Source of the DNA: UBA4823 sp034436035
GTDB taxonomy: Bacteria > Chloroflexota > Anaerolineae > Anaerolineales > UBA4823
DNA: 11,116 nt
Direction of reading: 5' to 3'
Assembly (NCBI GenBank): GCA_034436035.1
Contig: DAOTVW010000049.1
Location: 1 to 11,116, forward strand
Shown here: piece after piece, positions 5,796-11,116 of the stretch
Layout: each line of letters starts with the position of its first letter
Position numbering within the stretch: the stretch's first letter is position 1
Notes under the pieces: model-generated
What the model was told of the DNA's origin: nothing
Databases searched by the model: none
The model's input: the letters and a program-made list of their open reading frames with translations, nothing else
Program-made: the position numbers and the translations under genes

Positions 5796-6794
5796 ATGTC
5801 AGATAACACGAATCCCAATACAGAATATCTCATAGAAGCCCGTTCGCTTACCAAGCATTTCCCTGTCAAGGGCGGAATTTTGCAACGTACGAAGGAATGG
5901 GTCAGAGCGGTCGAGAATGTTTCTTTCTATATAAAACGGGGTGAGACGCTCGGCATGGTGGGAGAATCAGGCTGCGGTAAAACGACAATTGGACGCATGT
6001 TACTCAGATTGATTGAACCGACCGAGGGTCAGGTTTTTTTTGAAGGAAAAGACATTACGAAATTGAAGGAGCGTGAGCTAAAGCCTTTTCGCCGTGAGAT
6101 GCAGATTATATTTCAAGACCCATTCTCATCGCTCGATCCGCGCACTCCGATCGGTGACAGCATTGGCGAGGGCTTACGAGTACATGGGGTTAAAGATCCA
6201 AAGGAAAGATTTGAAAAGGTGCTCGAGATCTTGCATACAGTTGGTCTTGAGGACTATCATGCCCGACGATATCCGCATGAATTTTCAGGTGGGCAGCGTC
6301 AGCGCGTTGGCATCGCACGTGCCCTCGTCTTACGTCCTAAATTCATTGTTTGTGATGAACCGGTTAGTGCACTGGATGTTTCTATTCAATCGCAAGTGCT
6401 CAATCTGCTTCGCGGGTTACAGCGTGAATTTAGCCTAACCTATCTATTCATCGCACATAATATGAGTGTGGTGGAGCATATCAGCAATCGGGTAGCAGTC
6501 ATGTATCTTGGAAAAATTGTGGAAATTGCTGATCGGGAAACTTTATATCGGGATCCCCAGCATCCCTACACCCAAGCACTTTTGTCTGCAATCCCGGTGC
6601 CTTTTCCAGAAATAAAGCGAGAGCGGATTATATTATCAGGTGATGTGCCCAGTCCACTTCGCCCGCCATCTGGATGCCGATTCCATCCCCGCTGTCCAGT
6701 GGCTTTCGACCACTGCTCGGTAGAGGAACCCCGTTTAGTGGATATAGGCAATGAGCATTGGGTAGCCTGCTATTTAGCAAAAGGCTATCATTAA
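5796..6794 (+). CDS. Importer ATP-binding protein, DppF/OppF family
   Basis: Second ATPase, partner of the DppD-like subunit encoded 17 nt upstream. It has the DppF-type beginning with [11 protein letters not shown] (18-28), Walker A GESGCGKT (56-63), Q-loop Gln107, [11 protein letters not shown] (106-116), signature FSGGQRQR (163-170), Walker B FIVCDEP (183-189) and switch His221. Phe in place of Leu opens the signature, a mild and common variation. Cysteines 294, 300, 307 and 325 in the C-terminal extension again form a four-Cys set suitable for [4Fe-4S], so both ATPases probably carry a cluster. Length 332 is normal. The RBS is weak (AGAAGAAG). It is the last gene of the tight importer cluster; inverted repeats and a T-run follow. 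Confidence 0.94.
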   Translation: MSDNTNPNTEYLIEARSLTKHFPVKGGILQRTKEWVRAVENVSFYIKRGETLGMVGESGCGKTTIGRMLLRLIEPTEGQVFFEGKDITKLKERELKPFRREMQIIFQDPFSSLDPRTPIGDSIGEGLRVHGVKDPKERFEKVLEILHTVGLEDYHARRYPHEFSGGQRQRVGIARALVLRPKFIVCDEPVSALDVSIQSQVLNLLRGLQREFSLTYLFIAHNMSVVEHISNRVAVMYLGKIVEIADRETLYRDPQHPYTQALLSAIPVPFPEIKRERIILSGDVPSPLRPPSGCRFHPRCPVAFDHCSVEEPRLVDIGNEHWVACYLAKGYH

Positions 6795-6804
6795 TCTGAT
6801 AACC

Positions 6805-6829
6805 GATGAATTCTTGGAAAAAATTCATC
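6805..6829 (+). repeat. Inverted repeat GATGAATT / AATTCATC after the importer operon
   Basis: A perfect 8-bp inverted repeat (6805-6812 and 6822-6829) with a 9-nt loop, starting 10 nt after the last ATPase stop codon. It directly abuts a second dyad at 6830-6847. It could form an mRNA 3'-end hairpin or be a protein-binding site. Confidence 0.45.
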
Positions 6830-6858
6830 ATGTTAATCATTTAACATACATTTTTTTT
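6830..6858 (+). terminator. Possible intrinsic terminator, alternatively an operator
   Basis: ATGTTAA-TCAT-TTAACAT is a perfect 7-bp inverted repeat with a 4-nt loop, followed after three bases by eight T residues (6851-6858). Position and T-run fit a weak intrinsic terminator separating the importer operon from the GH31 gene, although the stem is almost all A-T. The core TGTTAA...TTAACA also resembles operators of LacI/GalR-family sugar regulators, which would fit control of the GH31 gene; the central CG usual in those sites is missing. Confidence 0.4.
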
Positions 6859-6918
6859 CACTTTGCTTATGTATTTCTCTTATCTACGTGATACAGCTTT
6901 CACAAATAAAGGTTAGCT

Positions 6919-8973
6919 ATGATAAAACGAACAATGAATCGTCTAATTCGAGAGTATGACTCGGAAATTCTATGGATTGAACCATGGGGCGAAAACAGCC
7001 TGCGCGTTCGGGCTACGAAAAATAGACGTATGCCTATCCCTGATGAAGAGTGGGCTCTATTGCCCCCTGCCAATTCAAATGTTAAAATCTCGATCTATGG
7101 CAATGAAGCAACCATAACCAATGGCAAAATCACCGCCCACCTTACCAACCGAGGAAAAATCATTTTCCTCAACCAAAAAGGCAATATTTTACTCGAAGAA
7201 TATCATCGCAATCGTAGAGATATTTTCACTGAAACGAAAGATGCCAAACCCGAACGGTCTATTGCCAAACAGCCAGAATACCTGCAACCCATTTTTAGCG
7301 AATTAGATCTTGAGGCTCGAGAATTCGATCCAATTCTGGGGGGCGATTACCGTCTTACAGTTCGCTTTGAGTCAAACCCAAATGAAAAACTGTTCGGTAT
7401 GGGTCAGTACCAACAACCCTATCTGAATATCAAAGGTTGTTCGCTTGAGCTAGCTCACCGCAATTCCCAGTCAAGCGTCCCATTCGTCATATCAAATCTT
7501 GGATATGGCTTTCTCTGGCATAATCCTGCTATTGGTAAAGTCTTTTTTGGGAAAAATGTAACGGAATGGTTCGCTCAAACAACGAATATAATGGATTATT
7601 GGATTGTGGCGGGGGATACTCCGGCGGAAATTGAGGAGTCTTATGCAAAAGCAACTGGAACGGTTCCAATGATGCCGGACTATGCCATGGGTTTCTGGCA
7701 AAGTAAATTGCGATACCAAACCCAGACTGAACTTCTCGAGATTGCCCAAGAACATAAACGACGCGGTATACCGCTCTCTGTGATCGTTGTAGATTACTTT
7801 CATTGGCCTAATCAGGGCGATTGGAAATTTGATACCGATTTTTGGCCCAACCCTCGCGCTATGGTGGAGGATCTGAAAGCAAATGGCGTAGAATTGATGG
7901 TCTCGATCTGGCCCACTGTGGAGGAGACCAGTGAGAATTACAAAGAGATGGTAGAAAAAGGCTATCTAATCCGTGCTGACCGTGGTAACCGCTTTGTGTT
8001 AGCAGGTGCAGCCATCTTTGACGCGACAAACCCGGATGCGCGCAAGTATATTTGGTCGAAAGCCAAGCAGAACTACTACAATTTCGGGATCAAGATTTTC
8101 TGGCTGGATGAAGCTGAACCGGAATACTCATTTTATCATTATGACATTTACCGCTATTATCTTGGACCTGATGTTCAAATAGGAAATCTGTATCCTCAAT
8201 TGTATGCACGGGCGTTTTTCGAGGGAATGGTATCCGAAGGTCAGGAACAGGTGATTAATTTAGTCCGCTGCGCCTGGGCTGGCAGCCAGAGATATGGTGC
8301 ATTGGTCTGGTCAGGTGATATAGATACGACCTTTCGGTCGATGCGTTGCCAATTTGCGGCTGGCTTAAGTATGGGTTTGGCGGGTATCCCCTGGTGGACG
8401 ACCGACATAGGCGGTTTTCACGGGGGTAATCCCGCTGATCCCGATTATAGAGAGCTATTTATCCGCTGGTTTGAGTATGGCGCTTTCTGCCCCATCTTCC
8501 GGATGCATGGCTTTCGCGATCCGCATACCCCGCCATTAAGTGATAAAGGCGGGGGAAAAAAGCTCAGCGGAGGGCCTAACGAAATTTGGAGTTATGGAGA
8601 AGAAGTCTACCAAACCTGTAAGAAGTATATATTTATGCGTGAACGATTGAGACCCTATATTAAAACCTTGATGAAGGAAGCCCACGAACGCGGGACACCC
8701 ATCATGCGTACGCTCTTCTACCAATTCCCAAATGATTCCACTTGCTGGGATATTGAGGACGAATACCTCTTTGGACCGGATTTACTGGTTGCTCCAGTAA
8801 TGGAAGCGGGAGCGAGAAAGCGTCCCGTATATTTACCCAATGGTTCAGATTGGATTAATATTTGGAATGGAGAGAAGATCAAAGGTGGAGAAACTGTCAT
8901 AGTCAATGCTCCATTGGACGAAATCCCCCTATTTGTACGCGCGGGAACTACTCTGCCAATTCTAAGTGAATAA
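6919..8973 (+). CDS. GH31 alpha-glycosidase (alpha-xylosidase or alpha-glucosidase)
   Basis: Retaining alpha-glycosidase, probably cytoplasmic because no signal peptide is present. An N-terminal beta-sandwich (about 18-245) precedes the (beta/alpha)8 barrel (about 250-590) and a proximal beta domain ending at residue 684. The predicted nucleophile is Asp397 in FWLDEAEPE (394-402), and the acid/base is Asp467 in VWSGDIDTTF (463-472). Other barrel motifs are MGFWQSKLRY (257-266), VIVVDYFHW (288-296), WWTTDIGGF (492-500) and FRMHGF (527-532). The WLDEAEPE form and GFWQSKLRY strand suggest the alpha-xylosidase-like branch, but substrate cannot be fixed. The distal C-terminal domain seen in enzymes such as YicI is absent: the protein stops after EIPLFVRAGTTLP. 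RBS AAAGG (6908-6912) is 6 nt upstream of the ATG; the Met6 alternative has none. It is 124 nt downstream of the importer, same strand, so its product may process the imported solute. Confidence 0.9.
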   Translation: MIKRTMNRLIREYDSEILWIEPWGENSLRVRATKNRRMPIPDEEWALLPPANSNVKISIYGNEATITNGKITAHLTNRGKIIFLNQKGNILLEEYHRNRRDIFTETKDAKPERSIAKQPEYLQPIFSELDLEAREFDPILGGDYRLTVRFESNPNEKLFGMGQYQQPYLNIKGCSLELAHRNSQSSVPFVISNLGYGFLWHNPAIGKVFFGKNVTEWFAQTTNIMDYWIVAGDTPAEIEESYAKATGTVPMMPDYAMGFWQSKLRYQTQTELLEIAQEHKRRGIPLSVIVVDYFHWPNQGDWKFDTDFWPNPRAMVEDLKANGVELMVSIWPTVEETSENYKEMVEKGYLIRADRGNRFVLAGAAIFDATNPDARKYIWSKAKQNYYNFGIKIFWLDEAEPEYSFYHYDIYRYYLGPDVQIGNLYPQLYARAFFEGMVSEGQEQVINLVRCAWAGSQRYGALVWSGDIDTTFRSMRCQFAAGLSMGLAGIPWWTTDIGGFHGGNPADPDYRELFIRWFEYGAFCPIFRMHGFRDPHTPPLSDKGGGKKLSGGPNEIWSYGEEVYQTCKKYIFMRERLRPYIKTLMKEAHERGTPIMRTLFYQFPNDSTCWDIEDEYLFGPDLLVAPVMEAGARKRPVYLPNGSDWINIWNGEKIKGGETVIVNAPLDEIPLFVRAGTTLPILSE

Positions 8974-9269
8974 AACCAATCTGTTTTACACGTTAACCAA
9001 ACCATACCAATCGAATTCGTCTTTGTTTGTATAAAGAGTTAACCATAGCCAAAGCGAATAATTACCCTCACTCGTCTATTGCTATAAATAGCATCTGCGC
9101 GATCGCTCGTATCCCTGTAGTTGTCCTCCTCACATGCGAACTTATCCGCTGCAAACGGCATCCGCTACTTTGAATCAAAGAATTGGGTAACGACTCAGCT
9201 ACTATATTAAAGATTGTTTTGGGGAAAAATTATCCTGGCTGACTTGTGCAGCCATCCCCTGCTTGGTGC

Positions 9270-9353
9270 CTGTCATAGCAAACAAAGCGCAGCCATCTCC
9301 CTGCCGGATTGGAGATTACTTCGGTCGCAACGAACGCTCCTTCGCTATGATAG
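9270..9353. repeat. Degenerate dispersed palindromic repeat (GTCATTGCGAGC type)
   Basis: An imperfect palindrome of about 84 bp. The outer arms CTGTCATAGC (9270-9279) and GCTATGATAG (9344-9353) match at 9 of 10 positions, and the inner ATCTCC (9295-9300) and GGAGAT (9311-9316) match fully. The text, including AAAGCGCAGCCATCTCC and GGAGATTACTTCGGTCGCAA, looks like an eroded copy of the GTCATTGCGAGC...GCAATCTCC / GGAGATTGCTTCG...CTCGCAATGAC elements found scattered in intergenic DNA of many bacteria. The family link is from memory and should be tested by a genome-wide search. Confidence 0.55.
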
Positions 9354-9467
9354 CTGTGCTGAGTAATTACAGAATTGAAATAGTATCGCGAGGGTGTTTG
9401 TTCTCGCCTATTACACCCTGCCCTAGATCTGCAGCCTTCTCAGGCAAAAACCAGATAATGCTGCTAG

Positions 9468-9488
9468 CCTTGATTCGGTAAATCAAGG
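9468..9488. terminator. Hairpin downstream of the peptidase gene, weak terminator candidate
   Basis: CCTTGATT (9468-9475) and AATCAAGG (9481-9488) form a perfect 8-bp stem with the loop CGGTA. It is 40 nt beyond the stop codon of the minus-strand peptidase and about 500 nt beyond the GH31 stop. Neither side carries a T-run, so if it ends transcripts it would do so weakly or with Rho; it may only stabilise an mRNA end. Confidence 0.3.
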
Positions 9489-9527
9489 AGAAAGATTACA
9501 TAATATTGTTAAGCCGCAGCTCTTGTT

Positions 9528-10655
9528 TTAGAGATGGATAGCAATAAGTTGACGTGGCAGGTTGCTCAGAACGGTTGCCCCATCTGCAGTTACAACTACA
9601 TCATCTTCAAAACGCACTCCACCATGCCCCTTCAAATAGATGCCCGGCTCGACTGTGATGGTCATTCCAGGAACGAGGACCTGGTGATTTTCTCCAAACA
9701 AATAAGGTTCTTCGTGAACATCAAGACCAATGCCATGCCCTGTACGATTTTTGAAATATGCACCATAACCTGCTCGTTCGATCACATCACGTGCGGCGCG
9801 ATCTATTTCGCCAGCCGCCACCCCCGGACGAACAGCCCGGCACCCAGCGATCGTGGCTTCTTCAGATATTTTCGCTATTTTTTCCATTTCTGGATCGCAT
9901 CGTCCTAAATATACCGTCCGTGACAAATCGGAGATATAACCATTGTGTCTTGCACCCCAATCAATAATAATGACATCTCCTATCTCTAAGCGGCGCTCAC
10001 TTGGGGTAGCATGAGGGTTTGCACTATTTGGACCGCTAGCAATGATTGGCGAGAAAGCAATCTCTACATCAGAGCCGGCCAGAAGGAGCTGCAAAGTTAA
10101 TTCAGAAGCAAGTTCCAGTTCAGTCATACCAATTTTGATGCGTTTGATAGTAGCAAGAAAAGCTTCTTGAGCAATATCCACTGCTTTTTGTATGGCAGCG
10201 ATCTCATCATTGTCCTTACATACCCGCAAGGAATTTATAATGGCATCCGCTGATGGAAATGTAGCGTTTTTCGCAGCCATTTCGAGGAGCCGCAGCTCAA
10301 AGACGCGTAACTCGCCGCTTTCCACCCCTATTCTGCTGTTTTCCAGGTTGAGGGCAGCAATAGCTTTCTCAAAAGCAATATGCCACAACGAAGGATTTTC
10401 TTCATAAGTGAAAATTTGTACCGGAAAAGTCACCGCTTCTGCTTTACTAGCCTCGAAATTAGGGATGATAAATGTGACTGGTTTCCCTGGCACAAACAAA
10501 GCAATCGCTGGCCTTTCATTACGGTAAAAATTCAGCCCGGTAAGGTAAGTGAAGTTTTGACCGGCATTAACCGCTAAGGCGTCTACTCCTGCCAGATCGA
10601 GTTTTTCATACAATCGTGTTTGACGAGATAATAAATTGTCATTTGGCTGGTTCAT
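9528..10655 (-). CDS. M24 family metallopeptidase, Xaa-Pro aminopeptidase/dipeptidase type
   Basis: Cytoplasmic exopeptidase predicted to release the residue before proline from short peptides. The N-terminal creatinase-like domain covers about 10-145, including YLTGLNFYRNERPA (37-50). The C-terminal pita-bread catalytic domain covers about 152-370. All five metal ligands are present: Asp232 (IIDWGAR), Asp243 (ISDLSRT), His307 (GHGIGLDVHEEP), Glu336 (VEPGIY) and Glu350 (VRFEDD). His215 (NPHATP) and His314 fit the conserved active-site histidines. At 375 residues it has the usual two-domain length, closer to Xaa-Pro dipeptidase/PepP-like proteins of about 360-380. The start is supported by AGGA about 12 nt upstream and by a candidate extended -10 beyond it. 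It is convergent with the GH31 gene, so it is a separate transcription unit. Exact specificity (dipeptidase or aminopeptidase) cannot be read from the sequence. Confidence 0.92.
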   Translation of the reverse strand: MNQPNDNLLSRQTRLYEKLDLAGVDALAVNAGQNFTYLTGLNFYRNERPAIALFVPGKPVTFIIPNFEASKAEAVTFPVQIFTYEENPSLWHIAFEKAIAALNLENSRIGVESGELRVFELRLLEMAAKNATFPSADAIINSLRVCKDNDEIAAIQKAVDIAQEAFLATIKRIKIGMTELELASELTLQLLLAGSDVEIAFSPIIASGPNSANPHATPSERRLEIGDVIIIDWGARHNGYISDLSRTVYLGRCDPEMEKIAKISEEATIAGCRAVRPGVAAGEIDRAARDVIERAGYGAYFKNRTGHGIGLDVHEEPYLFGENHQVLVPGMTITVEPGIYLKGHGGVRFEDDVVVTADGATVLSNLPRQLIAIHL

Positions 10656-10719
10656 TGGTGGTTTGTCCTATAGATATTGTGATTGAGAATATTAATGGAT
10701 TGAATAACTTTTCAGGAAA

Positions 10720-10728
10720 ATTATATCA
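10720..10728 (-). promoter_or_regulatory. Extended -10 promoter for the peptidase gene
   Basis: Read on the minus strand this is TGATATAAT, a TATAAT hexamer with the TG motif of an extended -10. No good -35 is found at 16-18 bp, which extended -10 promoters tolerate. The expected start near 10713 would give a 5' leader of about 58 nt before the ATG at 10655. Confidence 0.45.
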
Positions 10729-10814
10729 CTAAATAATCAATGCCTTCATCTACCTACCCTACCAGTTTCTGGATTGAAACGGTAGCCAAACCTGCTACTC
10801 ATGAAATAGTATTG

Positions 10815-10841
10815 ACAAGATTTACAAGATAAACAAGATTA
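10815..10841 (+). repeat. 9-bp tandem repeat ACAAGATNN x3
   Basis: ACAAGAT recurs at exactly 9-bp spacing (10815, 10824, 10833): units ACAAGATTT, ACAAGATAA and ACAAGATTA. It resembles the short GATTTACAGGATTAACAGGAT-like tandem repeats often found between genes in diverse bacteria; that resemblance is from memory. No function can be assigned. Confidence 0.7.
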
Positions 10842-10858
10842 TTTTCATTAAAAAAATT

Positions 10859-11054
10859 GGGTTTCGATACGTGACGAACGCAACTCAACCGGCGCTAACC
10901 TGTTGGTTGAGCATTGTATTGAGCTCCTCGAAGTGCTTGTCGAGACCTTGATGGTTGAGCTTGTCGAAACCCTTGGATTGAATTTTTCGAAATCATCAAG
11001 AGGGGGTCTCAATACGCTGCTCGCGCAGGCCGTTCGCTGCTACTCGACCAACGG
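10859..11054. repeat. Mosaic of dispersed palindromic repeat modules (GGTTTCGATACG / GGTTGAGC)
   Basis: Module A, GGGTTTCGATACG...ACTCAACC (10859-10890), recurs as a diverged direct copy, GGGTCTCAATACG...ACTCGACC (11004-11049). Between them lie inverted modules: GGTTGAG (10905-10911), GCTTGTCGAGACC (10935-10947) and GGTTGAGCTTGTCGAAACCC (10953-10972). CTCAACC (10884-10890) and GGTTGAG (10905-10911) form a perfect 7-bp stem, and GGGTTTCGA (10859) is complementary to TCGAAACCC (10964-10972). The modules match a type of intergenic palindromic repeat that I recall being spread widely among bacteria. Divergence between copies suggests old, nested insertions. Confidence 0.65.
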
Positions 11055-11116
11055 AATGGGAAGCTCTCTTCAATTTTCATTAACTTGTACAATGTCATTA
11101 CCTCTTCGAATACCGC

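Larger units (their letters stand above)
8974..9527. other. Convergent intergenic region, no gene seen
   Basis: The 554-nt space between the GH31 gene and the minus-strand peptidase has no convincing ORF. The only longer frame (9263-9481) runs through a palindromic repeat and looks like repeat translation. Contents noted: a small dyad, TGCTAT-AA-ATAGCA (9080-9093), a degenerate dispersed repeat (9270-9353) and a hairpin (9468-9488). I see no clear intrinsic terminator for the GH31 gene. Confidence 0.6.
10741..11116. other. Non-coding, repeat-rich end of the window
   Basis: No gene is supported here. The region contains a 9-bp tandem repeat and a mosaic of degenerate palindromic repeat modules, listed separately. 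No ORF with an RBS or coding character was found on either strand up to the window edge. Confidence 0.6.

Noticed and set aside
9098..9105. GCGATCGC octamer resembling the cyanobacterial HIP1 motif
   Set aside because: A single occurrence; nothing else points to cyanobacteria.
9263..9481. 72-codon plus-strand ORF in the convergent gap
   Set aside because: Most of it translates the palindromic repeat at 9270-9353; no RBS or family resemblance.
10815..11054. Possible CRISPR array
   Set aside because: The repeats are too short (9-bp tandem) or irregular and inverted, with no constant repeat-spacer pattern and no cas genes.

Overview
The window looks like part of a Chloroflexota chromosome, probably Anaerolineae-like. 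The main clue is the lipoprotein at 870-2609: a lipobox Cys followed by a low-complexity linker of Ala-Thr-Glu-Ala-Pro units, a style I associate with solute-binding lipoproteins of that phylum. This is inference from style and memory; there is no rRNA or marker gene to confirm it.

Layout: 1-869 is AT-rich and mostly non-coding, with several small palindromes, a TATAAT box and an orphan Shine-Dalgarno sequence. From 870 to 6794 there is a five-gene, same-strand ABC importer operon of the dipeptide/oligopeptide/nickel (Dpp/Opp) type: solute-binding lipoprotein, two permeases, two ATPases. A strong hairpin lies between the binding protein and the first permease, and tandem inverted repeats ending in a T-run follow the last ATPase. 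A cytoplasmic GH31 alpha-glycosidase lies downstream on the same strand (6919-8973). An M24 Xaa-Pro peptidase is convergent on the minus strand (9528-10655). The spaces at 8974-9527 and 10656-11116 hold no convincing genes but contain degenerate dispersed-repeat sequences of at least three kinds.

The main discovery is that the solute-binding protein is a circular permutation of the family 5 (SBP_bac_5) fold. The segment that normally forms the N-terminal ~115 residues of the mature protein sits at the C-terminus (about residues 457-579). The mature chain starts instead at the strand that normally follows that segment. All landmark motifs are present once, in rotated order, in one uninterrupted frame with its own signal peptide and RBS, so this looks like a working gene and not debris.

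Proposed working together: the permuted lipoprotein captures a solute outside the membrane, the two permeases and two ATPases import it, and the GH31 enzyme may trim an imported alpha-linked oligosaccharide. By homology the transporter would be labelled a peptide importer, but the GH31 neighbour makes a sugar ligand at least as plausible. The M24 peptidase could act on peptides, but it has its own promoter and opposite orientation and need not belong to the same pathway.
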